A DNA stretch of 64,000 nt from Lonicera japonica (taxonomy: Eukaryota; Streptophyta; Magnoliopsida; Dipsacales; Caprifoliaceae), in contig CM038470.1 of the NCBI GenBank assembly GCA_021464415.1, forward strand, positions 26,685,601 to 26,749,600, written 5' to 3'. Shown here piece by piece: positions 11,887 to 24,146 of this stretch. The translations under genes and the position numbers were made by a program. Each line of letters begins with the position of its first letter. Positions within the stretch are counted from its first letter, which is position 1. A model generated the notes under the pieces. The model searched no databases, was not told where the DNA came from, and saw only the letters and a program-made list of their open reading frames with translations.

Positions 11887-12335
11887 ATGAGTGATAAAAT
11901 GGACGGGAAGTTGAAGAATCAGATAATTTACATAGATAGTTCAAGTTTTGATTTAGACAGTGAAATTGACGATCTAGATTTTAAAACAAGATGGTTCCCA
12001 CGACAAGTGGTTCTTCCCAAACAAAGGAATTCGAAGAATTTTAATCTTGGGGAAAAGAAAACTAACGAAATTCCAAAGAAGACGAGATCAAAGTGCTAGA
12101 CAACGAGTTCCCACCATTAGAACAAAATTGCAAAGGTTATAGCATGGTTAATAGACACTGAAGTTGTTAAAGAAAATGAGATGGTTCGTTCGTTACACGG
12201 ACAAAAATGGTCTTCATCCAAACAAGGACGAAATGATTACACGAAGGGGCATATTTTGTCTTTGTTATTGTGAGATTTTCACAGCTAGGGAATTTCAATT
12301 TCATGGTGGAAGGAAAATTGATGGAGTTTGTTTGG
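11887..12335 (+). pseudogene. PHD/GNAT family copy B (exon 1 only)
   Basis: Starts MSDKMDGKLK and follows the intact copy, then loses an internal block: codons for the FPRQV region join directly to a later LPKQRN segment. The frame ends after 70 codons (SKC, stop). Further exon 1 homology (the KENEMVRY and CYCEIF regions) continues in other frames to about 12335, where homology stops before the PHD finger. The leader upstream (from about 11737) is shared but shortened. No other exons follow. Confidence 0.85.
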
Positions 12336-13516
12336 TTGCGTGTCACTGACAGATTGGTACATGGACAATTCTTGATATACCAACAATTGGCCCGATACAA
12401 GGCTAATTTATAAGTTAAGTTGATGTAATGATTTTGTTATTTGGATTAGAAATAATCTTTGCTTACTATAATAGTATATTATTTTCCTCTTTTTTTTGGG
12501 TTAGTAATTATCTTTGCTTACCAAAAAAATTGGCTAAACCATGCATAATTTGAAAGAATAGACGTCATATATAATCAAGCAATTAATCATTTCTTAAAAG
12601 TTTTGATTTTTTTCTCTAAATTAAAACAACAAGCAACTTTTTATATTTGAAGTTACATTGTATCACCAATTAGAAAGCTAAGATGTCATTTCCTAATTTC
12701 TAAAGCATTTTCTTCCAGAAAATGTAATAAATTAAAATTTTGATTTATCTGCACCCTGATCAAAGAGGACACATTTCTATGACCTAACGCCAATTTAATC
12801 AGGTTTCATCTGCCAAATTTTTTTTGATCTTAAATGATCTCATAATAGTTAATACGATTAAATTAAAGTTTGGAAAGATGAACTACCTAATTGGGTAGAC
12901 TTTGCATATAACACATTATTTTTCATGTTGCACGTGCATGAAACACATGCATTATTTTTCATGTTTCACTAGACGTGTTGCACGTACATGCAACACATTA
13001 TTTTTCATGTTTCACTAGACGTCTTGCACGTGCATGCAACACATTTACAAATAGCTGAATTGCTGCATAACTTCCTTTACCAACTTGTCTAGAAAGGAAG
13101 CGTAGGAGCACGTGTTTGTGATATACTGTTCTATTCTTATTAGAAAAAAATAAAATTGTTTGTGACATACATGTCTAGCAAGGAAATGTATAAGCATGTT
13201 TTTGTTAAAAAACCGAAACATACAGCTTAAACGAAAGTTTAAACCATACAATTTTCTCTTCAAGAATTCTTATTGAATGGTGACGCCACGTGGACATGGT
13301 GATGTAGTATCAACGTTTCACCTCGAGAAGTTAACAAGTGGACAACACTTGTCCTGCATACATACTATTTTTAGATTCTATTTTTGATTAAGTGGAGAAA
13401 GAGAATGTGAAATATCACATCTCATTTTATTCAAAATGGAGAATGAGAAGATCACATGACTTGTGCCCACTAAACATAATAACTCTTCATTATTGCTAAT
13501 TACTCAAATTATTGTG
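12336..13516. other. Non-coding spacer between copies B and C
   Basis: AT-rich spacer with no supportable gene. The stretch about 12850-13340 matches the DNA after copy D (about 18640-18830 and 19930-20100), including a CACGTGCATGCAACAC region and a CCACGTGGACATGG block. 12910-13040 has three imperfect repeats of ATTTTTCATGTTTCACTAGACGT type. 13340-13516 is the start of the leader shared by copies C, D and E. Confidence 0.6.
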
Positions 13517-14517
13517 TAATGAAAGCTAGTTGTAATTTTTCTATTCTGCCCAAGTACCACTCTAGTTTTCCATAATTACATGAATTTCAATTGAAACAAT
13601 AAACAAAATCGTAATGAGAAGGGAAACAAATAAAAAAGGTTATATTCTAATTGACCACCTTATTATGGTAATTTTCGAGTTTAAAACAACTTTTATTTTT
13701 TTTATTGCATTCTCACTATTTTTTTTTTTGCTATTTTCAGCAAATAAACACTACAATATGAGTGGTAAAATGGACGGGGAACTAGAGGATCAGATAATTT
13801 ACATATACCGTTCAAGTTATGATTCAGATAGAGAAATTGACAATCCAGATTTTGAAACAAAGTGGTTCCCACGACAAGTGGGAAATAATTGTTTCCTTTC
13901 CGTTCGCAAAAAAAGCAAGGAATTATTATCAAGGAGGAAAATATGGAAACAGAGAGCATGATTAGAAGTTCATCAGGGAGGAAAACTGGCCGTCTTCCCA
14001 AAGAGAGGAATTCGAGGAATTTTAATCTTGGGGAAAAGAAAACTAACGAAATCTCAAAGAAAGCGAGATCAAAGAGACAACAAGTTCCCACTGTAAGAAA
14101 TAATTAAAATTGCGAAGAACAAAAATATTATAGCATGGTTAATAGATACTGAAGTTGTTATGGTCTTCATATCCAAACAAGGACGGAATGATTACGCAAA
14201 GGCACATATTTTGTCTTTGTTGTTGTGAGATTTTCATAGCTAGAGAAATTCAATTCCATGGTGGAAGGAAAATTGATGGAATTTGTAACAATATTTTCCT
14301 TGTGGAGAAAGGAGTTTACCTATCTTGTTTGGTTGATAGTGATTCACAAAAATGATGCATGCATTGTATGTGCAGATGGTGGGAACCTCATGTGCTGTGA
14401 AGATTGTCCCTCAATGTACCATCACATATATATACATGGATTGGGAGATCATTGAGTACTTGCTTTTAATCAGTAGATTCTTTTATTGTCCAAAATTAAT
14501 ATAAGGCCGGCTCTAAA

Positions 14518-14690
14518 GTGAATAATCCTTCTTTTAAGAAAAAATAGGATCGTCCACTTCAAGGCTAAACGGCCCAAAAATTTGTTCATGAAACTTGGTG
14601 AAAATACTCTTTATAATAAGTAAATCAGCTCCACCAAATTTTTATCAAAAGATTCAATTTAGTAGTTAGCACCAGCTTCACCGAGTCGCT
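14518..14690. mobile_element. Truncated MITE in intron 1 of copy C
   Basis: The left end AATCCTTCTTTTAAG matches the left terminal repeat of the MITE at 25352-25723 in the same intron of the intact copy. Internal ACCAAATTTTTATCAAAA words also match. The right half is not found. Confidence 0.45.
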
Positions 14691-15374
14691 ACCATTTATT
14701 GGTCCCGCGAATCTCCACAATAAGGTCAGAAGTGTGGGGGTTTAACTCAAAAGGCCTCAATACTTTTAATGGATCCACCCCCTTCTTAATCCATGTTGAA
14801 CCTCTACATGTTCCCATAAGTGACTACTGAATTTGTTGGAAATTTGTAATGAGTAATGAGATCCCACATTGATTGGAAATGCATATTTTGAGTCATTTAT
14901 ATAACAAGGTCCATGTGAGTATTCTAATTAATAAGACTTGTTAGTGGGCTCACATGTTGCTGAGCTTAGTTGGTGTGGACTAGTATGCATACACAAATAT
15001 ATTAGAAGTCTTGATTGGGCACTTGGGGCATCTTGGGTCTTGATAAATAAAATACAATTTTATGTATTTTCGAAATTTTTGCAAGGCAAATTTTTCAGTT
15101 TAAATTCGAATGTGAAAACTGCCATAAAACTACCATATTTAGTTTTTTGAAAAACTGTCAAAAAACTATTCATATATATATACACGTCAATTTATGCCTG
15201 AAGAGATATCTTTTGCATTTGTCTCAAAAAAAGTTTAAGAACTTTATTGTATCCTAGAAGTGATTTCCCCTCACTATTAATAAGAATAATATAGGGTATA
15301 ATTAGTTAAAGGAAAGTATGAATCACGCCTCAAAGTAATACCAACAAACTGTTTGTTTCTATTTCAGTTAATAG

Positions 15375-16030
15375 AATTGAGCCAACTATTCCCAAAATAC
15401 ACCTTATCTCCGACCACCCCCCACTTGCCACCTCCACCACCGCCATCTATACCCCTCTATAACTACCACCACCACCATATATATCTACCATTTTCTCTTT
15501 TATCCCCACCAATATCAACCCTCCTTATCTCTCTCTACAAATCCTATTGAGGTAAAATCAAATTGAAATGGAAGCAAATCTATTTTGTTTGGATCTGTAA
15601 ACAGATGTATGTATATATATGTTCAATTTGGATATGTTATATCGAAATCTACACATTACCCGATTTCTCTTTCTATAACATATTGTAAATTGTGCCAAAA
15701 GGCACTACCCACTTTTAAAAGAGTTTTCTCCATAGTTTTTCAAAAGTGAATAGTATTTTTTAACACGGTTACGACTTAATATATATAAATGCATCCATGA
15801 TTTGAATTGAATGAATAAATAAAAACATGACTTGTGCGAGAGAACATTGAATGCATTTTCCAACAATTTGTAGAGAGGGAGAGAGAGAGGAGAGGGTGGA
15901 GATGGTGATAAGGGGGTGGTGGTTTGGGGGGTGCCCAGAGATGGTTGCGGAGATGGAGCAGCAATCGGCCGAAGATGTATTTATAATTGCTATGTTTAAG
16001 GGAGAAATGGATTAACACATATGAGGGGTA
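15375..16030. mobile_element. Inverted-repeat element in intron 1 of copy C
   Basis: A CACC-rich arm at about 15400-15550 is mirrored by a GGTGG/GAGAG-rich arm at about 15845-15970; for example CTCTCTACAAATC faces GATTTGTAGAGAG-like text. The same arrangement occurs in intron 1 of the intact copy at about 26180-26920, so it predates their divergence. The type is not identified. An additional insertion of about 160 bp sits at about 16055-16215 in copy C only; it contains CTCGAACGGGGATTATTCGAGG and is not classified. Confidence 0.5.
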
Positions 16031-17520
16031 AAAGAAAGAGAGGATATTTTTGGCCAAGTGGTATTAGGCTGCCACTGGGACAATCTTGGGGTCAACTTGG
16101 AGCTCCCAATGTCAATTCCTGGCGTTGCCAAAATAATGCTTTGTTAGCGGAGACACGAACCTCGAACGGGGATTATTCGAGGTGCGCGAAAGCTAGCTTG
16201 GATAGCTCATGGGAAACCAAAAAAGAAGAAGTGGTAGTCTGATAATATCAATTTCCCCCAAGTTTAATAAGAGTACTAATAACTTGGCCCTTTAGGTTCA
16301 ATTGTGCCCTTGATTTTAAAAGAAAATTTTAACACTACTTTTGTTTTCTTTTTTAATTTACAATACTCATGTGTTACAAGCCTAATGTCCTTTTTCTATA
16401 TACTTACATCTTGTAAATTTATCTAAATAATTTTATCTTACCGTTTTCTCTTTCACTTTTTTTTTTTTTTTAAAAATTTTTTTGGCAGAAAATTCCTGTA
16501 GGTAATTGGTACCATCCATATTGTTTGTGCAAGTTTTGTGGGAATCTAGCTTATGAGGGAGATTATTTACTCGCATGTTCCCAATGCAAGAAAAGATGTA
16601 AGCAAATATAATAATTTCTCATTTTACATAAAAATATTCTTTTAAATATTTAGATATTCCCATTCTATTAATCTGCTAGTTTGAAAATTATGACATGCAA
16701 ATCTTTATGAAGCCCAAACTATTTTTTGCCCCTGGTATTTTCAGATCATTGGGTGTGCCACCAACAGAAAGAGAAGCCCATCAACATTGATGTCAATATC
16801 CACTTTTTTGGCCCATTTTGTGAGAAAAATTGTAGAGAAGTATTATCTTATCTTAATACTATTATACTTGGAAGCACGTGCAAAACGTGTGCCATTGGCA
16901 TAAAAATACATTAAATAAAAACATAAATCAAATATTTGTCGATCTAAATTGAGCTCAAAATATCATTAATCTCATTGGACTAAAAGTTTGGAAAGCTAAT
17001 CCACCCAATTGGGTAGAATTAATTTGCACGACACCTTATTTTCATGGCACACTATACGTGTTATGCACGTACGAATACTGAAATAAATATGTTGCCTAAT
17101 CTTCCCTTGCCTTATCTAGGCACCTTGAGAGCAACTTTTTCTACAATTGACAACTGTGAAAATATATAATACAATTTCTACAGTAATATTGTGCTCTTAG
17201 TAAGTTGTAATTGCTTTGATAATAGGTGTTAACCTTTTTTTCCTTAGAATAATTATGGTTATCTTCATATTCTTATGTAATATTGTGCCTTTTACTTCAA
17301 ATTTTGTAATTTCCTGTTTTTAAGGAAAAACTTGTGGTCCATTTTGTTTCATAATTAATAAGTTGAAGGAAAAGAAAGGGCAAAGGAAAATATTTTTCTT
17401 GAACGCAAGCTTTTACATGTTCCTGTGACTTTTGATAAAATTTGAGAAACTTTTAGATTCAATTTTTGATTAAGTGGAAAAAGTGAATGTGGAATATCAC
17501 AACTCATTTTATTACCTACA

Positions 17521-17544
17521 CCCCCCCCCCCCCCCCCCCCCCCC
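17521..17544. repeat. Poly(C) tract, 24 bases
   Basis: An uninterrupted run of 24 C upstream of copy D. At the matching place upstream of the intact copy there are 15 C (24132-24146), and copy C has none. Length may be unreliable in the assembly. Confidence 0.9.
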
Positions 17545-17924
17545 GCGGGGCCTTCTTCTTTTCTTTCTCATCAACAAAAAAAAAAAAAAAAAATTTCTAA
17601 ACAAAGAATGAGAAGATCACATGACTTGTGCCCACCGAACATAATAACTCTTCATTATTGCTAATTACTCAAATTATTGTATAATGAAATCCTGTTGTAA
17701 TTTTCCTATTCTACCCAAGTACCACTCTAGTTTTCCATAATTACATGAATTTCAATTGAAACAATAAACAAAATCCTAATGAGAAGAGAAACAAATCAAA
17801 AAGGTTATATTCTAATTCATCCCCTTATTATGATAATTTTCATGTCCAAAACAACTTTTATTTATTTTATTGCATTCTCGCAATTTTTTCCCGTCTATTT
17901 TCAGCAAATAAACACTACAATATG

Positions 17925-18061
17925 GGGTCAACCTCCACCCTTACCTTGAGGTCAAGGGTTCGACTCATGGGGTGGGAGGGGAGGGTTTTTCTTTATTTGT
18001 AGGATTAAGGGAGAGACTTAGACCTCCCTTAATTTTTTTTAAAAAAAAAACCAACAACAAC
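17925..18061 (+). mobile_element. tRNA-type SINE, 137 bp, at the start codon of copy D
   Basis: An insertion flanked by a perfect 14-bp duplication AACACTACAATATG (17911-17924 and 18062-18075). Near its 5' end is GGGTTCGACTC, a good match to the RNA polymerase III box B. The 3' end is A-rich (A10 followed by CCAACAACAAC). A long TSD, a pol III B box and an A-rich tail together define a SINE; box A is not convincing. The duplicated word ends in ATG, so both the old and the new copy of the start codon are present. Confidence 0.85.
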
Positions 18062-18072
18062 AACACTACAAT

Positions 18073-18640
18073 ATGAGTGGTAAAATGGACAGGAAATTGA
18101 AGAATCATATAATTTACATAGACAGATCAAATTCTGATCTAGACAGGGAAATTGACGATTCAAATTTTGAAACAAGGTGGTTCCCTCAACAAGTGGGAAA
18201 TAATGGTTTCCTTTCCATTAGCAAAAAAAACAAGGAATTATTATCAAGGAGGAAAATATTGAAACAGAGAGCATGATTAGAAGTTCATCAAGGAGGAAGC
18301 TTGGTTGTCTTCCCAAACAGAGGAATTCGAGGAATTTTAATCTTGAGGAAATTAAAAGAAAACTAACGAAATCCCAAAGAAGGCAAGATCAAAGAGACAA
18401 CGAGTTCCCACTGTAAGAAACAAAATTGCAAAGAACGAAAATATTATAGCATGTTTAATAGATACTTGAAGTTGTTAAAGAAAATGAGATGGTTCGTTAC
18501 ATGGATAAGAATTGTTTTCATCCAAACAAGGAAGGAATAATTACACGAAGGGGCAAATTTTGTCTTTTTGTTGTGAGATTTTCACAGCTAGGGAATTTCA
18601 ATTCCATGGTAGAAGGAAAATTGATGGAATTTGGGACAAA
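18073..18640 (+). pseudogene. PHD/GNAT family copy D (exon 1 only)
   Basis: Starts MSGKMDRKLK immediately after the SINE, using the ATG within the right-hand TSD. It is open for 67 codons and then shifts at the same A-run (AGC plus eight A). Exon 1 homology continues, out of frame, to the GGRKID region near 18635, where it breaks off before the PHD finger, at nearly the same place as copy B. No later exon follows. Confidence 0.87.
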
Positions 18641-18847
18641 TTGATTAAGTTAAAGTTTGGGAAGATGATCCAATTGGATAGACTTTGCATATATATATAA
18701 CACCTTATTTTTCATGATTTACTGGACGTATTGCAAGTGTTATGCACGTGCATACAACACATTTACAAATATTTGAATTGCTACCTAACTTTCTTTACGA
18801 TGCTAGTTGTCTGGAAAGGAAGTGTAGGAGCATGTTTTTTTTATGGA

Positions 18848-19925
18848 AAATGATGGAGCAAAAGTCTGTAAGTTTCTTTTAAACTTATAGACCATTGCTG
18901 GCCACATGTTCATATTACTTGCTTTTTCAAATTAAATTTTCAATAATTATCAAATATTATCCTTCTTTTTTATTATTAACAGTTTAATCCATATAAATAT
19001 TATAAATTCCACTTTAAAAATTATCTTTAATTTTGTAAATATAAGCTTAACTCCCATCTCCTCCCCTCCACCAAAAGAACCAACTAAATTTATTACCGTT
19101 TGTTTTTTTAAAAAAAGTATTGAAGTAACTCTTCACTTTTAGTAATTAAATTAAATATTTTTTTAAAATATAAAAATGGATTGAACATAACATATCTATG
19201 AATTATTTTTTTGAATATTCTAGAAGAGAAATGATGAACTAATCATTCGTCAATTTTCACAAAACTCATAGACAAATGCTGCCACACATTTAATGTATTT
19301 ATGAAATTTGTTTACGAAATTTATAATTTTGTCACTAAATATAAATTTCCTTAACATCACCCAAAATTTTAGTTATATGAGAACTTTTAGTTATGGGAGA
19401 GCCAAAAGATAAAATAGAGAAACTGGTTATGGAGAAAGTTAATAATTATATAAATATAATATGGATGGATTTGTGCAAAAGATAAAATAGACTCCTAATC
19501 TTAATTATAGTTTTAATTGTAATAGGTTTTTGTTTTCTTATTAAAGATAGAGTTTGAGTGGGAGTGGTCAACTTCCTTAAACTTGTGATGAGAAATTGAC
19601 ATACTTCTAATTTGGTACATAGAAAAAAAAATTACAAAATTCTTAATTTGGAATATCTTAAAATATAAATATTTTATTTTAATTAGTTTTTTTTTAATAT
19701 AAAAGTAATTAACATAATTTGTAAATAAAATAATAAAAAAATTATCTAACTTACGTGAGGTTAATAATAAGATTTACAGTATTAATAATGTAAAGATGAA
19801 GGTGAAATTGTGTAATTATAAAACTTAAATTAAAAATTTATTTAACTTTAATATGTTGACCGATATATAATTGAGATTTGTTTGTAACTTTTAATAAAGT
19901 TACAGACTTTGAGGCTAGCAAAGTC
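18848..19925. mobile_element. Possible Mutator-like insertion after copy D
   Basis: DNA that is continuous after copy B (near 13195-13210) is interrupted here by about 1.08 kb. Inside the ends are AAAGTCTGTAAGTTT on the left and the complement of AAAGTCTGTAACTTT on the right, and runs of T with a following A flank both sides, possibly a 9-bp TSD. AT-rich, no coding capacity. The superfamily assignment is tentative. Confidence 0.4.
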
Positions 19926-19984
19926 TTTTTTTAATATAATACCGAAACATACAGCAAAAACGAAAATTTATACCATGCTTTATT

Positions 19985-20400
19985 CTCTTCGAGAGTTTCT
20001 AATTGGACGGTGATACCACGTGGACATGGTAATGTGATATCACCGTTTGCACTTGGAGAAGTTGACAAGTGGGCAATTCTTCCTACGTACATGCCTTAAA
20101 ATCCTTTTTACCTTTTTTTTCACCGGACATTTTTGTAAATATCCTTTTACCCTCGGCCTCTTTAATTTTGGCATAATTAGAGGATAACCATGTTGTATTA
20201 AGAAGTATCTCAAATAGTTTATAAATATTAAGGTGTAAAATTTGATGTGGTCAATTAATTTTTACATAAAATGTAAAGTACAATTTTTTTTTCTTCGATC
20301 TAATGGTATTTTTTCAAACTCTTGTGTAAAATTCAAAATAACCGATAAGATATTAACACATATTAAATGTCAATTTAAACAAATTTTTTCTTGAATTTTT
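19985..20400. repeat. Dispersed duplication, copy 1 (partner 21630-22050)
   Basis: Shared words include GGACATTTTTGTAAATA, CCTTTTACCCTCG and AAATATTAAGGT, in the same order in both copies. The first 100 bp also matches the DNA before copy C (near 13260-13360). It is non-coding. Confidence 0.7.
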
Positions 20401-20509
20401 CTATGCATAATTTTCTTTCCCTTTTATTTTTCTCTTATTTCAAAGTTGTCTTAAGTTTTATAGAAACTACAAATTGAACCTTTTAGTTTAAAACCTTGCA
20501 ATAAAATCC

Positions 20510-20514
20510 AATTA

Positions 20515-20580
<66 letters not shown>
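20510..20580. repeat. (ATT)n microsatellite
   Basis: About 23 units of ATT/TAT, nearly uninterrupted. The DNA from 20581 to 21630 holds no recognisable gene. Confidence 0.92.
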
Positions 20581-20583
<3 letters not shown>

Positions 20584-21629
20584 CCCCCTAATTTTTTATA
20601 AAATTCCATGAGGGGCATGGGCGCCCCACTATGTCCCCCGCATTCCTCCACCCTTTCATGCGTGCATGGCCAGCCACCGGTGGTGGACCAGAGTCCTAGG
20701 TAACGGGGACAGTTGCCCTTTTTTAATTTTTTTGTAATTGTAATTTTACCCCTACAATTTAAATAAGTATAAATATACACGTATTAATTAATTTTTCCCC
20801 CTTTAATTTTTAAAATTTATTAATAGTATTAATCTTGTCCCCCTAAACTTGAAGAAAAATACTATCAATACAAAATTTTCTCCTTCAATTTATAAAAGAT
20901 GACATTCATATTAAATTTGTCCCTTTAAATTTTTTTCTAACTTCACCCTTCACAGCTGCACGCTCGGTCTTTTCCTCCACGACACACGTGTTGTAGTGAT
21001 GCTTCTCCTTTTCCTATATCTAACTTTCTATTGCATGTTCTCAGAATTCAAGTATAGCGAGCTAAAGACAAGTAGAGAAAGAATTGAATGAAAATTTTTA
21101 GAGATATAGAGGAAAATGAAAAGAAAGATAAAATGGGAGATAAAGAGCAAGGTTTTGATTGGTATGGTATTGTCATTCAGTGACTTCATCAAAATATAAA
21201 TTAAAGTAGTGTTACATTGTTCGTTTTGCACGAAAGGTAATGAGATGTACACAAAATACTCCTAATCTCTCAAGTATTTATTTGTTGTTTTAATTTTAAA
21301 TTACTCTTGAATTTATGATGTTTGTTGAATTATATAAATATTTTTATGCATATTTGTTATTTGATTTGTTTAGCTACGTGTCACTGACAGATTGATACAT
21401 AGTCAAAATTTTCACTATTAAACTATTAACCTAATCGTAACATCTTTTTAATATGGTGAGGTGAGGTCATTTTAGAAAATTTTGTAGATCTTTCTCTTAA
21501 TTTCTATAGAACCAATATTTCCATTAATATAGTTTTAGATAGAAGCAATATGAATTTGAGACCTAAAAGAGAGAGAAACGAGAGAGCCAGAGGAGAGAGA
21601 GAGAGTGACAAGTGGCGCCGTCAAAACAA

Positions 21630-22050
21630 AAGGTTAGACAGTCATGATGTAAGATTCCAGTTGGCAAATAAGAGAGTTCTAATTGGAGTGTTTCACTTCG
21701 AGAAGTTGACAAGTGGACAACACTTATCCTACATGGCATGCCAGCCTTTAATCTTTTCTCACTTTTGACAGGACATTTTTGTAAATACCCTTTTACCCTC
21801 GACCTCTTTAATTTGGCCGGAGTTAAAGGATAACTACATTGTGTTGAGAGTGTCTCTAATGGTTATACAAATATTAAGGTATTACATTGATATGTTAACT
21901 TACTTTTACACAAAATTTAAAATGTAAAAAAATATGTTTAAGTGAGTATTTTGCAATTTTTTGTGTAAAATTCTAAATAACAAATAAGATATCAACACAC
22001 GTTAAATATCAATTTATACAAATTCTTTATTATTTCTTGAAAATTTTCAA
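21630..22050. repeat. Dispersed duplication, copy 2 (partner 19985-20400)
   Basis: Alignable with 19985-20400 by eye, with scattered substitutions and short indels. It lies between copy D and the intact PHD/GNAT gene and contains no supportable coding sequence. Confidence 0.7.
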
Positions 22051-22189
22051 TACATAATTTTGTCATAACATGCAATTGATCTTGTTCTTGATGAGCATAT
22101 TTCAAATATGTAATTTGTATTAACTTAAGCAACATTTCTCAAGTAAACTAACTTAAGAACAACCTATATTGAGAGGTAAACAGAAGAAT

Positions 22190-22480
22190 CATTTTCATGA
22201 AATTTGGTGGATATGATCTCTATAAAAGGTATATCATTTCCACCAAATTTCATCATAAAACTCAAACAGAAAGTGGGTTGACTAAAAATCTAAAATTTCA
22301 ACGTTTAGAAATGCGCATATATATATATATACATATATCAATTGTTTTGTTAACCCACTTTCTAATTGAGTTTTTTCGTGAAGATGATCTTCTCATTCTA
22401 AAGATCATCTTCATAAAATTTTATGAAAAAATTCATCCGTTTAATCCATCAAAATGAAAGGTTCTTAAGATAGTTAACTT
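22190..22480. mobile_element. Hairpin-rich MITE
   Basis: Two nested foldbacks: ATGAAATTTGGTGGA faces TCCACCAAATTTCAT at 22197-22250, and AAAGTGGGTTGAC faces GTTAACCCACTTT at 22270-22365. Related ACCAAATTT words occur in the elements at 14518, 25352 and about 37945-38185. Non-coding; the superfamily is not determined. Confidence 0.5.
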
Positions 22481-22639
22481 AAATTCGATCCTTAAGAGAA
22501 AGGCAAATCTCTTGAAATTAGACTCTAAAGAAATACATATTGAAAAAAAGGAAAATGTAAAAAGAGTATTTATTTTTATACTACTTTTGTAAACTACTTA
22601 ATATGTTCTGTAGTGCTCATTTGACTAGTTATTCAGTGA

Positions 22640-23290
22640 AAGAACTTTCGATACTATTGAAGCGACGAAAGAAAACAATTTAGCTGATCTTTCATTCGGA
22701 AATCAGGGGTTGCACCTTTTGAGAAGAGATACTTCGACAAAAAGGTTAGAGCCGAGAAAAAGCAAAACAAAAATAAAGGTCCGGGAGAGGAAAATGACTA
22801 TGATCTAAAGCCGATAGTCTTGTTGATCCTTTGTAAGGCGAGTGGAAGGAAGTGAATTGGCCGATAAGGAGAGAGAGTTGAACAAGTTTAGAGGTGGTTC
22901 ATTTGGCAAGCAGCATATGAATGAACCTAGGAAGCAAGACATTTTCCCCCAAACCTAGACGAGTCTAGTTACATCGGGGTGATAGGGAGATAGATCTTCA
23001 ATTCCTAGATACATTGAAGTGTTTCATTTGGTAAGCGGTGGATATAGCCATATAGACGCCAACACAATAAAAGTTCTTCGATTGAACAAAATTGACTAGG
23101 GAGAGTACCAGGAGCTAAAACTCCCCCTATCCCTCCAACCCTAGTTCGATCTGGTCGTATCGGAGTGATTGGGAATACAGATCTTCGAATTTCAGAATCT
23201 AAGACGGATCGATTCCCCTACAGGCTGCTGATCTAGTGATTTTCAAGGGCGTGAAGACAGTGGTACCACAAATTACACAGATAAATAAAA
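22640..23290. other. Unclassified, less AT-rich segment
   Basis: About 650 bp that is clearly richer in G and C than its surroundings. It has an internal imperfect repeat: TTCATTTGGCAAGCAGC and TTTCATTTGGTAAGCGG each precede a CATCGGGGTGAT or TATCGGAGTGATTGGG type block followed by AGATCTTC. No open frame of useful length and no terminal repeats are seen. It might be a remnant of a retroelement leader, but that is a guess. Confidence 0.35.
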
Positions 23291-23743
23291 TAGGTACATG
23301 TGATGCATGTGATTGTTTGCAAATAAATTAAATAGTCATATATTTATCAATCTATCTCTTCCTATTTCCAACCTCTATAGATTTTTAATTTCATATTTAT
23401 TTTTTGTGATTTTGGCAAATTTTTAGTTATTAGGAATTGCTAAACTGGGCATATATGCAATTTCTAACAATATATGTCATAATTATGTGATTTGTTATTG
23501 GTTTCGATTTTTCTCTCAATCAATAAATACAGCCTTTTGAGAATTTGAGGTTTTAATTTTATACCAATTTAATTTGAAAGTTAGGATGTTATATATACTT
23601 GAAATTTTTAGGGAAAATATAGCAAAATGCTTGATTCACTCACATTATTATCAAACCCAATTTACATCTTTCACTTAACTCAATGATTTATTATTTTTTA
23701 TTCATTAGAATTTGCTAATATAAAATCATCTCATATACAATAT

Positions 23744-23797
23744 ATTTTTATAGTTGTCCATTGTTCTATTTGCAGAGCAATGGACAACTATAAAAAT
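23744..23797. repeat. Perfect 20-bp inverted repeat
   Basis: ATTTTTATAGTTGTCCATTG at 23744-23763 and its exact reverse complement at 23778-23797, separated by 14 bases. The right arm belongs to the leader DNA shared with copy D (compare 17140-17190). The left arm looks like an inverted local copy of it. Confidence 0.9.
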
Positions 23798-24131
23798 AAA
23801 TAATACAATTTTTATAGTAATACTATACTGTGAGTAAGTTGCAATTGCTTTGATAATAGGTATAATCTTTTTTTCCCTTATCATGTAATATTGTGCCTTT
23901 TACTTCAAATTTTGTAATTTCTTGTTTTTAAAGAAAAACTAGTGGTTCATTTTGTTCCATAATTAATAAGTTGAAGGAAAACAAAGGGCAAAGGAAATTA
24001 TTTTTCTTGAACACACATGTTCTTCTTTGCTTATTTTTTGTGACTTTTGATAATATTTGAGAAACTTTTAGATTCAATTTTTGATTAAATGGAGAAAGAG
24101 AATGTGGAATATCACATCTCATTTTACCAAA

Positions 24132-24146
24132 CCCCCCCCCCCCCCC
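24132..24146. repeat. Poly(C) tract upstream of the intact gene
   Basis: Fifteen C bases at the position equivalent to the 24-C run at 17521, followed by a pyrimidine-rich CTCCCTCTCTTCTCTCT stretch. Confidence 0.85.

Larger units (their letters stand above)
13758..16839 (+). pseudogene. PHD/GNAT family copy C (exons 1-3, broken)
   Basis: Exon 1 starts at 13758 (MSGKMDGELE) and shifts frame at the same A-run as copies A and D (CGC plus seven A, then GC). The second half of exon 1 is readable in other frames, including [18 protein letters not shown] of the PHD finger, up to about 14450. A deletion near 14158 removes the KENEMVRY region. Exon 2 is 16489-16597 and exon 3 16745-16839, both with correct splice sites and lengths identical to the intact gene (109 and 95 bp). 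One zinc ligand is lost: YCPYC has become YHPYC. Exons 4-8 are absent, so no GNAT domain remains. Confidence 0.88.
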
